Shown piece after piece: positions 47,061-60,091 of a stretch of 64,000 nt of DNA. Location: NCBI GenBank assembly GCA_018401555.1, contig JAGYKP010000084.1:62001-126000 (forward strand), in the 5' to 3' direction. A program made the position numbers and the translations under genes. The DNA comes from Halomonas sp. GTDB lineage: Bacteria > Pseudomonadota > Gammaproteobacteria > Pseudomonadales > Halomonadaceae. The notes under the pieces were generated by a model. It had not been told where the DNA came from and did not search any database. It was given only the letters and a program-made list of their open reading frames with translations. Position 1 is the first letter of the stretch. Each line of letters starts with the position of its first letter.

Positions 47061-47893
47061 ATGCCCGAACTTCCCGAAGTCGAGACCACCCGCCGCGGTA
47101 TCGCGCCCCATGTCGAGGGCCGCGAGATCGGCGAGGTGATCGTGCGTCAGCCCCGCCTGCGTGTGCCGGTACCCGGCGACCTGGCCGAGCGGCTGGTGGG
47201 CGCGCGCATCGGTACACTGGCCCGAAGGGCCAAGTACCTGCTGCTGCCCCTCTCCGGGGGAGAGGCCGCCGGGGCCACCCTGCTGTGGCATCTGGGCATG
47301 TCCGGGAGCCTGCGCATCGCGCGCCTCGGCGAGCTCCCCAAGAAGCATGATCACCTCGACCTGGTGCTCGACGACGGCGCCATCCTGCGCTACCACGACC
47401 CGCGCCGCTTCGGCTTCGTCGACTGGCTGGCCGGTTGCCCCGAGCAGGATTCGCGCCTGGCGCGTCTGGGGCCCGAACCGCTCTCGGCGGCCTTCGACGG
47501 CGAACGGCTCTACCGGCTTTCCCGCGGGCGCCGCGTCGCGGTCAAGCCCTTCCTGATGGACAACACCGTGGTGGTGGGGGTAGGCAATATCTACGCCTCC
47601 GAGGCGCTGTTCATGGCCGGCATCGACCCGCGCCGTGCCGCCGGGCGCATTTCGGCCGAGCGCTATGCTCGCCTGGCCGCCGCCGCGCAAGGAGGTGCTG
47701 GCCGCGGCCATTACCCAGGGCGGCACCACCCTGCGTGACTTCGTCGGCGGCACCGGCGAGCCCGGCTACTTCAAGCAGCGGCTCAATGTCTATGGCCGCC
47801 ACGGTGAGCCCTGCCGCCGCTGCGGCGCCGAGCTGCGCCTCATTACCCTCGGGCAGCGGGCCAGTGTCTACTGGCCCATACTGCCAGACCTGA
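47061..47893 (+). CDS. mutM: Formamidopyrimidine-DNA glycosylase, two frameshifts
   Basis: MutM/Fpg, about 276 residues when repaired, removes 8-oxoguanine. The catalytic N-terminus [13 protein letters not shown] is intact (Pro2, Glu3); [13 protein letters not shown] is the H2TH motif. An extra base near 47686 separates LAAA from [16 protein letters not shown]. At the C-terminal zinc finger CRRCG is clear, but the second Cys pair is disturbed: an extra C near 47881 would restore PICQT and a stop at 47893, and the third ligand reads Trp (TGG) in place of Cys. Unrepaired, the frame overlaps rlmI. Confidence 0.9.
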
Positions 47894-47909
47894 TTCCCCG
47901 GAGAGACCC

Positions 47910-49106
47910 ATGACCCTGTCCTCATTGCGCCTGAAGAAGAACGCCGACCGCCGCCTCAAGGCCGGCCACCTGTGGCTCTACTCCAACGAGATCGACACCG
48001 ATGCCACCCCGCTCAAGGGGCTGGAGGCCGGCCAGCAGGTGGTGGTGGAGGCCGCCAACGGCAAGGCCATGGGCGTGGCCTACGTCAATCCCAATTCGCT
48101 GATCTGTGCACGGCTGGTCTCCCGGGACCCCAAGCAGGGCCTCGACCGTTCGCTGCTGGTGCATCGTCTCAACCAGGCGCTGGCGTTGCGCCAGCGGCTC
48201 GTTCGCCGCGCCCTACTACCGGCTGGTGCACGGCGAGGGCGACCTGCTGCCGGGGCTGGTGATCGACCGCTTCGGCGATACGCTGGTGGTGCAGCTCAAT
48301 ACCGCCGGCATGCAGGCGGTGCTGCTCCCGAGCTGCTCGACGCCCTGGACAAGGTGCTCTCGCCGACTACCGTGGTGCTGCGCAACGACACCTCGGGGCG
48401 CCGCCAGGAGGGCCTCGAGCGCGTCGTGGAGGTGGTCAAGGGGGAGGTGAGTGATCCCGTGCTGCTGGAGGAGAACGGCGTGCGCTTCGCCGCGCCGGTG
48501 CTCGACGGCCAGAAGACCGGCTGGTTCTATGACCACCGCGCCAACCGCGCCTGGCTCAACCAGTTCGTGGCCGGCAAGCGGGTGCTGGACCTGTTCAGCT
48601 ATGTGGGCGGCTGGGGCGTGCAGGCCGCGGCCCACGGTGCCAGTGAGGTGCTCTGCGTGGATGCCTCTGCCCCGGCGCTCGAGCGGGTCGCCGAGAATGC
48701 TGCGCTCAACGGCCTCCAGGAGCAGGTGTCGGTGGGCGAGGGCGACGCCTTCGAGGCCCTGGCGGCCCTCAAGGCGGAGGGAGAGCAGTTCGATGTGGTG
48801 ATCCTCGACCCGCCCGCCTTCATCAAGAAGCGCAAGGATATCCCCAACGGCGAGCGCGCCTACGCGAAGCTCAATCGCGAGGCGATGCGCCTGCTCGGGC
48901 GTGACGGCCTGCTGCTCTCCGCCTCGTGCTCCATGCACCTGGCGCCGGAGCGACTGGTGGACGTGGTGCGCGGTGCGGTGCGCCACCAGGACCGCCATGG
49001 CCAGGTCCTCTTCCAGGGCCACCAGGGGCCGGATCACCCGGTGCATCCGGCGATTCCCGAGACCAGCTACCTCAAGGCGCTGGGCGTGCGGGTCTTCCGG
49101 GACTGA
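47910..49106 (+). CDS. rlmI: 23S rRNA (cytosine1962-C5)-methyltransferase RlmI, hidden frameshift pair
   Basis: RlmI, 398 residues: an N-terminal PUA domain ([20 protein letters not shown]), a middle domain and a SAM fold with [33 protein letters not shown] and the catalytic Cys in LSASCSMHL. The frame is open throughout, but residues about 98-140 are read out of frame. An extra G at 48201 and a missing C near 48327-48329 cancel. The correct stretch is [20 protein letters not shown] followed by [22 protein letters not shown] 47910 follows CCGGAGAG. Confidence 0.93.
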   Translation: MTLSSLRLKKNADRRLKAGHLWLYSNEIDTDATPLKGLEAGQQVVVEAANGKAMGVAYVNPNSLICARLVSRDPKQGLDRSLLVHRLNQALALRQRLVRRALLPAGARRGRPAAGAGDRPLRRYAGGAAQYRRHAGGAAPELLDALDKVLSPTTVVLRNDTSGRRQEGLERVVEVVKGEVSDPVLLEENGVRFAAPVLDGQKTGWFYDHRANRAWLNQFVAGKRVLDLFSYVGGWGVQAAAHGASEVLCVDASAPALERVAENAALNGLQEQVSVGEGDAFEALAALKAEGEQFDVVILDPPAFIKKRKDIPNGERAYAKLNREAMRLLGRDGLLLSASCSMHLAPERLVDVVRGAVRHQDRHGQVLFQGHQGPDHPVHPAIPETSYLKALGVRVFRD

Positions 49107-49107
49107 C

Positions 49108-49439
49108 ATGGCGGACGCGGCGGTGCGGGTCTTCGCCCACAGCAATGCGCTGCTGGTCAGCCATGTGCGCAACCTGCTCGAGGCGGCGGGGATCCCGGCA
49201 CAGCTGCGCAACATGACCCTGGGCGGGGCGCCGGCGAGCTGCCGCTGGGGGAGTGCGAACCCGAGGTATGGGTGAAGCCCCATAACGGCGAGCGGGCGGA
49301 GGCACTGATTCGTGAGGCCCTGGCCGGGGCGAGCGATGCGCCGGCCTGGCGCTGCCCCGACTGCGGTGAGCCGCTGGATGGTGTCTTCGACGCCTGCTGG
49401 AGCTGCGGGGCACTGCGTCCCTGTGATTCGAGCCCCTGA
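49108..49439 (+). CDS. DUF2007 protein with zinc ribbon, frameshifted
   Basis: About 110 residues. The N-terminal DUF2007 fold (VRVFAHSNALLVSHVRNLLE) is followed by a C-terminal zinc ribbon, CPDCGEPLDGVFDACWSCG. A missing base near 49231 separates LGGAP from GELPLGECEPEVWV. DUF2007 proteins are annotated as putative signal transducers without proven function. It starts 1 bp after the rlmI stop. Confidence 0.78.
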
Positions 49440-49456
49440 CACGCGAGGAGCGTCTT

Positions 49457-49892
49457 GTGGAGTGGGACCTGCCTGAGCCCTTCGTCATCGAACTCGTCGT
49501 CGAGCCCGCGGCCATCGACGAGTATGACCATGCCAACAACGCCGAGTACCTGCGCTGGATCGAGCGGGTGAGCTGGGCCCACTCCGACGCCCTGGGGCTC
49601 TCCCTGGCGCGCTACCGGGAGCTGGATCGCGGCATGGCGGTACATCGCCACGAGCTGGACTACCTGGCCCCGGCCTTCGCCGGCGACCGTCTGGCCCTGG
49701 CCACCTGGATCATCGCCGATGACAGCCGCCTTACCCTGACCCGCCGCTTCCAGCTGATCCGTCTCGCCGGATGCCCGCACCCTGCTGCGGGCGCGCACCC
49801 GCTTCGCCTGCATCGAGCTCTCCAGCGGCCGCCCGCGGCGCCTGCCCGAGGAGTACCGGCGGATCTACGGCGAGGCGGCCGTGGCCGAGTGA
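49457..49892 (+). CDS. Hotdog-fold acyl-CoA thioesterase, frameshifted
   Basis: A 4-hydroxybenzoyl-CoA thioesterase-like protein of about 144 residues. DEYDHANNAEYLRWIE is the typical YbgC-type active-site segment (D-x-N-H-x-N-N), followed by the hotdog strands. An extra G at 49769-49770 breaks IRLA from DARTLLRARTRFACIEL; the repaired stop is at 49892. Unrepaired, the frame runs straight into trpS and would look like a fusion. GTG 49457 follows GAGGAG. The substrate is unknown. Confidence 0.82.
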
Positions 49893-49963
49893 CCCCGGTC
49901 GCCTTGAAAGGGTGCGCGCGTTACCATAGCGGCCATTTCCGAACCGCAGAGTCCGCTTTTCCC

Positions 49964-50992
49964 ATGAGTGCAGCTTCCGAGAAGACCCGCGTTCTTACCG
50001 GCATTACCACCACCGGTACCCCCCACCTGGGCAACTACGTCGGCGCCATCAAGCCCGCCATCGAGGCGAGCCAGGATCCCAACGTGCAGTCCTACTACTT
50101 CCTGGCCGACCTGCATGCGCTGATCAAGTGCCAGGACCCGCGCCGGGTGCAGGAGTCGCGCCTGGAGATCGCCGCCACCTGGCTGGCCCTGGGCCTGGAT
50201 ACCGACAACGCCATCTTCTACCGCCAGTCGGATATCCCCGAGATCCCCGAGCTGACCTGGATGCTCTCCTGCGTCTGCGCCAAGGGGCTGATGAACCGCG
50301 CCCACGCCTACAAGGCGGCGGTGGCCGAGAACGAGGCCGCCGGCAACCAGGACCCCGACAAGGGCATTACCATGGGCCTGTTCGGCTACCCGGTGCTGAT
50401 GGCCGCCGACATCCTGATGTTCAACGCCAACAGGGTGCCGGTGGGGCGTGACCAGATCCAGCACATCGAGATGGCCCGGGACATGGCCGGGCGATTCAAC
50501 CATCTCTACAAGGGCCAGTTCTTCACCCTGCCCGAGGCGGCGGTGGACGAGAAGGTGGAGGTGCTGGGCGGCCTGGACGGACGCAAGATGTCCAAAAGCT
50601 ACAACAACACCATTCCGCTGTTTGTGAGCGAGAAAAAGCTGCAGAAGCTGGTGCGTAAAATCAAAACCAACTCGCTGGAGCCCGGCGAGCCCAAGGATCC
50701 CGACACCTGCACCCTGTTCCAGATCTACTCCGCCTTCGCCACGGCGGAGGAGACCGCGGCCATGCGCGACGAGTACGCCAATGGCATCGGCTGGGGCGAG
50801 GCCAAGAATCGCGTCTTCGAATACCTCGATGAGCACCTGCGCGAGCCCCGCAGAGCGCTATCAGAGACGCTGCTTGAAGATCCGGGGCATATCGAGCAGG
50901 TGCTGCTGAAGGGGGCCGAGCGTGCCCGCGCCGAGGCCGCGCCGCTGATGGATCGCCTGCGTCAGGCCGCGGGCCTGGGGCGCTTCGTCTGA
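49964..50992 (+). CDS. trpS: Tryptophanyl-tRNA synthetase
   Basis: TrpRS, 342 residues, class I. The HIGH-like motif is TGTPHLGNYVGA near residue 18 and the KMSKS motif GRKMSKSYNNTIPLF near residue 208. Near residues 296-302 the reading RRALSE looks odd. One C fewer in CCCC (about 50846-50849) and one base more near 50865 would give AERYQ-x before TLLEDPGHIEQVL, so a hidden compensating pair is likely. ATG 49964 starts the family sequence. A strong hairpin follows the stop. Confidence 0.93.
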   Translation: MSAASEKTRVLTGITTTGTPHLGNYVGAIKPAIEASQDPNVQSYYFLADLHALIKCQDPRRVQESRLEIAATWLALGLDTDNAIFYRQSDIPEIPELTWMLSCVCAKGLMNRAHAYKAAVAENEAAGNQDPDKGITMGLFGYPVLMAADILMFNANRVPVGRDQIQHIEMARDMAGRFNHLYKGQFFTLPEAAVDEKVEVLGGLDGRKMSKSYNNTIPLFVSEKKLQKLVRKIKTNSLEPGEPKDPDTCTLFQIYSAFATAEETAAMRDEYANGIGWGEAKNRVFEYLDEHLREPRRALSETLLEDPGHIEQVLLKGAERARAEAAPLMDRLRQAAGLGRFV

Positions 50993-51015
50993 TCGACGCG
51001 ACCTCGCGGCCATGC

Positions 51016-51039
51016 GACGGGCGCCCGCGGGCGCCCGTC
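51016..51039 (+). terminator. Terminator hairpin after trpS
   Basis: GACGGGCGCCC (51016-51026) and GGGCGCCCGTC (51029-51039) form a perfect 11-bp stem, 24 bp after the trpS stop, followed by GTCTTGC. Confidence 0.7.
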
Positions 51040-51053
51040 GTCTTGCATGGCGG

Positions 51054-51100
51054 TATATTCTTTTTTGGAATTATAACTTTCTTTTAAATACTTTTACGTG
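51054..51100 (+). promoter_or_regulatory. AT-rich regulatory patch upstream of the YeeE/YedE gene
   Basis: An abrupt 47-bp AT-rich island in GC-rich DNA. It holds an imperfect dyad TATATTC-TTTTTTG-GAATTATA (51054-51075), a -35-like TTGGAA (51065-51070) and a -10-like TACTTT 18 bp later. A sulfur-starvation activator such as CysB could bind here, by analogy with other thiosulfate transport genes; this is inference. Confidence 0.45.
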
Positions 51101-51171
51101 CTTTGCCAAGTTCGTTAGCCTGCTCTGTCCCCCGGGGCCTCCTGCCCCAGACGACTTCGAGAGAGCCTGCC

Positions 51172-52380
51172 ATGAGTGAACTTGCCCTGACCCAGCGCAC
51201 CCGACTCTCCCTTCCCGCCGTGGCCGCCGGCGCCTGCTGCTCGCGGCCCTGGCCGTGGGCAGCGCCTTCGGCGCGCGCCTGGGCGCCCTGATGGTGGTCG
51301 GCGGCCTGCTCGGCATGGTGCTCTACCATGCCGCCTTCGGCTTCACCGCCGCCTGGCGGGTATTCATCAGCGAACGGCGCGGGCGCGGCCTGCGCGCGCA
51401 GATGGTGATGCTGGCCATCGCCGTGCTGCTGTTCTTCCCGGCACTGGGCGCCGGCAGCCTGTTCGGCCAGCCGGTGTCCGGCTTCGTGGCGCCCATCGGC
51501 GTGTCGGTGGTGTTCGGTGCCTTCCTGTTCGGGGTCGGCATGCAGCTGGGCGGCGGCTGTGCCTCCGGCACCCTGTTCACCGCCGGCGGCGGCAATGCGC
51601 GCATGCTGATCACCCTGGCGTTCTTCATCGTCGGCTCGCTGATCGGTACCGCCCACTTCAACTGGTGGCAGAGCCTGCCGGCCTTCCGGCCGGTGTCGCT
51701 GGCCAACGAGTTCGGTACCGGTGGTGGCATCGTGGTGAGCCTGGTGCTGTTTGCCCTCATCGCTGCCTTCACCGTGTTCATGGAGAAGCGCCGCCATGGC
51801 CAACTGGAGCAGGCGCCGACGATCGATGCCGGCAACCGGCGCTGGCTCACCGGACCCTGGCCGCTGCTCTTCGGTGCCGTAGCCCTGGCGCTGCTCAACT
51901 TCACCACCCTGGCCCTGGCCGGGCGCCCCTGGGGAGTCACCTCGGCCTTCGCCCTGTGGGGCGCCAAGGGCTTCGAGCTGCTGGGAGGAGACGTCAGCCA
52001 GTGGGGCTACTGGCAGGCGCCACGGCAACGCCGCGGCCCTCGAGGCCAGCGTCTGGGGCGACATCACCACGCTGATGAATGTCGGCATCATGGTCGGCGC
52101 CCTGGTGGCGGCGTCCCTGGCCGGCAGGTTCGCCCCCAACTTCCGCATCCCGGCGCGCTCGGTACTGGCGGCGGTGATCGGCGGGATCATGCTCGGCTAC
52201 GGCGCCCGCCTGGCCTTCGGCTGCAACATCGGCGCCTACTTCAGCGGTATCGCCTCGGGCAGCCTGCACGGCTGGGTATGGCTGGTGGCGGCCTTCGCCG
52301 GCAACATGCTCGGGGTGAAGCTGCGGCCCTTCTTCTTCACCGGCGAAGCGGCGCTCAAGCCTGCTGCCAAGGGCTGCTGA
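51172..52380 (+). CDS. YeeE/YedE (thiosulfate transporter-like) membrane protein, two frameshifts
   Basis: About 402 residues with roughly nine to ten membrane helices and two Sulf_transp repeats. The family cysteines appear in GMQLGGGCASGTLFTAGGG and RLAFGCNIGAYFSG. TsuA of this family imports thiosulfate through such cysteines. A missing base near 51233 splits the first helix (GA-LLLAALAVGSAFG) and an extra base near 52019 splits YWQA from HGNAAALEASVWGD. ATG 51172 starts MSELALTQRTRLSLP. It ends at a strong terminator, so it is monocistronic. Confidence 0.87.
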
Positions 52381-52425
52381 GCCCGGTCGGTGCTCCGAGA
52401 CTGTCCCGTGATTGCCGCGTGATCC

Positions 52426-52457
52426 GCGCCCCGGCCCAGGCCGGGGCGCGGCTTTTT
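52426..52457 (+). terminator. Rho-independent terminator after the YeeE/YedE gene
   Basis: GCGCCCCGGCC (52426-52436) and GGCCGGGGCGC (52439-52449) form an 11-bp stem, followed by GGCTTTTTC, a clear T tract. Confidence 0.9.
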
Positions 52458-52534
52458 CGTGCGTGGTAGAGTATCGCTACAAGGCGCCGGCAGAGCGCCA
52501 ACGGCCCGTTCCCGTCAACCGATCGAGAGCTGAG

Positions 52535-54215
52535 ATGACCACCGAAGCCAAGCGCCCCCTGTATATTCCCTATGCCGGCCCGCCGCTGCTGGAGATGCCG
52601 CTGCTCAACAAGGGCAGTGCCTTCAGTCAGGAGGAGCGCATCGAGTTCAACCTGATCGGCCTGCTGCCGCAGTGCGTCGAGAGCATCGAGGAGCAGGTGG
52701 AGCGGGCCTACCGCCAGTACCGTCAGTGTCAGACCGACCTCGACAAGCATATCTACCTGCGCGCCATCCAGGACGACAACGAAACGCTCTATTTCCGTCT
52801 CGTCTCTGAGCATCTGGAAGAGATGCTGCCGATTATCTACACGCCAACGGTTGGCCAGGCGTGCCAGGAGTTCTCCAATATCTACCGCAATCACCGCGGC
52901 CTGTTCATCAACTACGGCGACCGCGACCGCATGGATGACATCCTGCGCTCCTCCACCAAGGACAAGGTCAAGGTGATCGTGGTCACCGACGGCGAGCGCA
53001 TCCTCGGCCTGGGGGACCAGGGTATCGGCGGCATGGGCATTCCTATCGGTAAGCTGGCGCTCTATACCGCCTGCGGCGGCATTAGCCCGGCCTACACCCA
53101 GCCGATCATGCTCGACGTGGGCACCAACAACCAGGTGCTGCTCGACGACCCCATGTACATGGGGTGGCGCCATCCGCGCATCTCCCAGGAGGAGTATGAC
53201 GCCTTCATCGCCCAGTTCATCGCTGCCGTGAAGCGCCGCTGGCCGAACGTGCTGCTGCAGTTTGAAGATTTTGCCCAGGCCAACGCCGTGCCGCTGTTGG
53301 AGCGCTACCGTAACGAACTGTGCTGCTTCAACGATGACGTGCAGGGCACGGCCTCTGTGGTGGTAGGTACGCTGATGGCGGCCTGCCAGGCCCGCGGCGA
53401 GACCATCGCCCAGCAGCGCGTGGTGTTTGTTGGCGGTGGCTCTGCCGGTTGCGGTATCGCCGAGCAGGTGGTGGTGGCGATGCAGGCCGAGGGCCTCTCC
53501 GAGCGGGAGGCGCGGGCGCGCATCTACATGGTCGACCGCGAGGGGCTGGTCACCGACGACCAGAGCTGGCTGCGCGACTTCCAGAGCCGCCTGGCTCACG
53601 CGGCAACGCTCACCCAGGGCTGGAACGGCCAGGAACTGGTGGAGACGATCCGCCAGGTCAAGCCCAGCGTGATGATCGGCGTGTGCGGGCGACCGGGCAT
53701 CTTCACCGAGGAGGTGGTGCGCACCATGCACGCCGGCTGCGAGACGCCGGTGATCATGCCGCTCTCCAACCCCACTTCCCAGGCCGAGGCGCTGCCCGAG
53801 GATGTGATCCGCTGGACCGACGGTGCGGCGCTGGTCGCCACCGGCAGCCCCTTTGCTCCGGGTGGAGCATGCGGGGCGCTCGATCCCCATCGCCCAGTGC
53901 AACAACGCCTATATCTTCCCCGGCATCGGCCTGGGAGTGGTGGCCTCGGGCGCGAGGCGGGTGACCGACGACATGCTGATGGCGGCCTCCCGGGCGCTGG
54001 CCCGCGAGGCACCCATCGTCAAGCAGGGCGAGGGGGCGCTGCTGCCGCCGCTCTCCAAGATCCGCGAGCTCTCCAAGGCGATCGCCTTCGATGTGGCTGG
54101 CCAGGCCCAGGGCGAGGGCGTGGCGCTGAAGACCGATGGCATCAAGCTGCGCGAGGCCATCGAGCGCAACTCCTGGACGCCGGAGTACAGGCGTTATCGT
54201 CGACGGTCGTTCTGA
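52535..54215 (+). CDS. maeA: NAD-dependent malic enzyme, frameshifted
   Basis: Oxidative malate decarboxylase, 559 residues when repaired, producing pyruvate. [17 protein letters not shown] and the general acid/base region are at the N-terminal half; metal ligands lie in FEDFAQANA and [14 protein letters not shown]; the NAD-binding [12 protein letters not shown] follows. A single extra G in the GGG at 53860-53862 separates SPFAP from [24 protein letters not shown] 52535 follows GAG-rich sequence. The length matches E. coli MaeA (about 565). Confidence 0.93.
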
Positions 54216-54236
54216 CCCGCGACGATCGCCTACAAG

Positions 54237-54268
54237 AAGGCCCTGCCGGATAACCCGGCAGGGCCTTT
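54237..54268. terminator. Bidirectional terminator between maeA and acnA
   Basis: AAGGCCCTGCCGG (54237-54249) and CCGGCAGGGCCTT (54255-54267) form a perfect 13-bp stem with a 5-base loop. AA/TT ends on both sides fit convergent use. Confidence 0.8.
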
Positions 54269-54319
54269 CTGGTTTACCTAGCAGCGGCTCAAGGCTATAC
54301 GCCGTCAGGCCAGCTCCGG

Positions 54320-57065
<2,746 letters not shown>

Positions 57066-57270
57066 CGAAGTCCTCCTCGTCGCGGAGAGTGAACGAACCT
57101 TCCTGGTCGTCTGAGTGTACATGGTCATGATAGGCAGGCTTTTCAAGCGTTGCCCGGGGGCCACTTGAAATGCCCCCGGGCGGTCGCCATCTCGATACCG
57201 AGCCACCACTGCTGCCCAGCCGGCAGGATGGCACTCGTCCATGACAGGCCGACAACGGCCGGGAGTTCCC

Positions 57271-57481
57271 ATGCATGAAGAGGCGTTGATCCCGCGGCGC
57301 GTGCGCTGCCCCTACTGCGATGCGCCCTTCGATCTGCTGCTGGATGTCTCCCAGGGCAGCCAGCTCACCTGGGAGGATTGTCACGTCTGCTGCGCGCCGA
57401 TCCAGGTGCGCATCGAAGGCCGACCCCGGCGACCCCGAGGTACTGACGGTGTCGCTGGGGCGCGACGACGAGGTGCTGTAA
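57271..57481 (+). CDS. CPXCG motif cysteine-rich protein, frameshifted
   Basis: A 69-residue protein with two Cys pairs, [18 protein letters not shown] and [16 protein letters not shown], the CPXCG family pattern that probably binds zinc. An extra G at 57418-57419 breaks IE from [20 protein letters not shown]; the repaired stop is TAA 57479-57481. ATG 57271 starts [10 protein letters not shown]. Its function is unknown. It lies between acnA (divergent) and trxB. Confidence 0.8.
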
Positions 57482-58543
<1,062 letters not shown>

Positions 58544-58593
58544 CCCATCTCATCCGGCAAAAAACGCCGAGTGTCAAAGCCACTGAGGTGAGC

Positions 58594-58710
58594 GGCGCCG
58601 GGGACAGTCCGTAGAGGAGGTCCTACGTCAGGGATGGCGTCGGTAGCGCCCAGGGATGGGTTCACAGCGCCTCCTCGGCGGTCCGGCGCTCCGGGGATTG
58701 TCGCCGGGCA
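58594..58710 (+). repeat. Dispersed intergenic repeat, copy 3, short form
   Basis: Downstream of trxB. It shares GGCGCCGGGGACAG, AGAGGAGGTCCTACG, CAGGGATGGCGTCGG, TAGCGCCCAGGGATGGG and TTCACAGCGCCTCCTCG with copy 1 (on the other strand) and copy 2. The right end (GGATTGTCGCCGGGC) drifts, and no clean terminal repeat is left. Its complement supports a false ORF ending GRYRRHP. Confidence 0.7.
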
Positions 58711-58784
58711 AGCCGCGGTTCAGTGCCGCGTAGGCCAGGCGGACAGCTGGGCCTGGGTGATGATCATGCCAACTCCCCAGAGTG

Positions 58785-59030
58785 CTAGTAGTGCGGCGGC
58801 AGCTCGTCCTCGGGGCGAGGTTGCGCCGCGTCACCCTCCTGCAGTGCCCGCTGCTGCTCGCGGATCTTCTGCTGCATCAATGCATTGATGCGCTCCAGCT
58901 TGGCCAGGCGCGTCTCCTGGGCGGCTACCGCCTGATCGAGGGTATCCAGCCAGTGCTCCTGGTAGGCGATACGGCTCTCCAGCGCCTCCAGGCGCTCGTT
59001 CAGGGCATCGGACGCCCGTGTTGTGCTCAT
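58785..59030 (-). CDS. slyX: SlyX family protein
   Basis: SlyX, 81 residues, a short coiled-coil protein of unknown function: [36 protein letters not shown], and the conserved C-terminal [14 protein letters not shown] 59030 gives MSTTRASDA. It diverges from the cold-shock-domain gene. Confidence 0.9.
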   Translation of the reverse strand: MSTTRASDALNERLEALESRIAYQEHWLDTLDQAVAAQETRLAKLERINALMQQKIREQQRALQEGDAAQPRPEDELPPHY

Positions 59031-59124
59031 GCTAGAATCCTGTCGCTGTGTGTCACCGTTCACCGTGGCACCTTCCCGTGGTTGTCAATATCGTTCATTA
59101 CCAACAAGAGAGTCATTCGAGTCC

Positions 59125-59589
59125 ATGAATCGCAAGGTCATGTTTCGCTGTAGTCTCGTCAGCCTGCTACTCGCCGCCCCGGCGCCGCTGCTGATCGCCC
59201 TGTTCATTCACCTGGCCGGCGGCGCCCTCTCGGAGGCGCTGTTCGATAGCCTGCGCATCGGTGGCGTGGCAGTGGTCTATGCCGCCGCCGCGCTGGCGGT
59301 CTTCCTGGTGCTGCTTATCGGCACCCTGGCGGTCAATGTCCTTACTCCCCAGCTGGTCAACCTGGCCGAGGTCGAGAACGACGATCGCGAGCTCGGCGAG
59401 GTGAAGTGGTTCAACGTCAACAAGGGGTACGGTTTCATCACCCGTGACAGCGGCGAGGATGTGTTCGTCCACTTCCGCGCCATTCGCGGTCGCGGCCATC
59501 GCACCCTGGCCGAGGGCCAGAAGGTGCGCTATCACGTGGTGGAGAACGAGAAGGGCCTGCAGGCCGACGACGTTACCGTGATTACCTAG
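59125..59589 (+). CDS. Membrane-anchored cold-shock-domain protein
   Basis: A 154-residue protein that joins two N-terminal membrane helices ([20 protein letters not shown] and [20 protein letters not shown]) to a C-terminal cold-shock domain with the RNA-binding motifs [13 protein letters not shown] and DVFVHFRAI. The CSD would face the cytoplasm if both ends are inside. Free CspA proteins are about 70 residues and soluble. The role is unknown; a membrane-tethered RNA chaperone is inferred. ATG 59125 is chosen; the frame is open upstream. Confidence 0.82.
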   Translation: MNRKVMFRCSLVSLLLAAPAPLLIALFIHLAGGALSEALFDSLRIGGVAVVYAAAALAVFLVLLIGTLAVNVLTPQLVNLAEVENDDRELGEVKWFNVNKGYGFITRDSGEDVFVHFRAIRGRGHRTLAEGQKVRYHVVENEKGLQADDVTVIT

Positions 59590-59682
59590 CAGTGCGGCTG
59601 TGCCCGTCGGCGCGGCCGGCGTCACGCCTGCTCTTTCGCTCGACACGACATCGCCCCGCATACGCGGGGCGGTATCATTGCG

Positions 59683-60084
59683 CTACTGGCCGGAGTCGGG
59701 CCAGTGGATCTCCTCCTCGCGGCCGTCGGGGAGCACCCGCAGGAAGCGGTCGGGCTCGTCGCCGGGCTGCCAGCCGCCCAGCGAGCAGCGTACCTCGGCA
59801 CCCAGCTGCATGGCGGCGGCGCGGGCGCAGGCCGCGTCGTCCGGCCAGGGAGTCTCCGCGCTGTCGAACCACAGGCTGGCGAAGCCATCGGCGGCACGCT
59901 CCACCAGCAGCACCGGGATATCACCGCCGGCAAGCCGGCCGCGGGTGCGCCACTTGCCCTTGCCGGCGGGGGCCAGGGGCTCGGCGCCGATGGCCGTACC
60001 CAGCCACTCGTCGAGCGACGCCACGGGCGCCTTGGCCAGGTAGATCTCGATATCGGGGTAACGGGTTTCGCTGTCAGCTGTCAT
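59683..60084 (-). CDS. Conserved protein of unknown function downstream of dapE
   Basis: A 133-residue acidic soluble protein (MTADSETRYPDIEIYLAKAP). It contains VASLDEWLGTAIG, WFDSAETPWPDDAACARAAA and ends RVLPDGREEEIHWPDSGQ. No known motif is recognised. It starts 7 bp after the dapE stop and is probably the last gene of the dap operon. Confidence 0.75.
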   Translation of the reverse strand: MTADSETRYPDIEIYLAKAPVASLDEWLGTAIGAEPLAPAGKGKWRTRGRLAGGDIPVLLVERAADGFASLWFDSAETPWPDDAACARAAAMQLGAEVRCSLGGWQPGDEPDRFLRVLPDGREEEIHWPDSGQ

Positions 60085-60091
60085 GCAAGCC

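Noticed and set aside
49457..50992. Thioesterase-TrpRS fusion protein
   Set aside because: The joined frame arises only because one extra G removes the thioesterase stop; the restored frame ends at 49892 and trpS has its own start.
58628..58834. Arg/Pro-rich minus-strand ORF of 68 codons after trxB
   Set aside because: It lies within repeat copy 3 and shows repeat translation (ending GRYRRHP), not a conserved protein.
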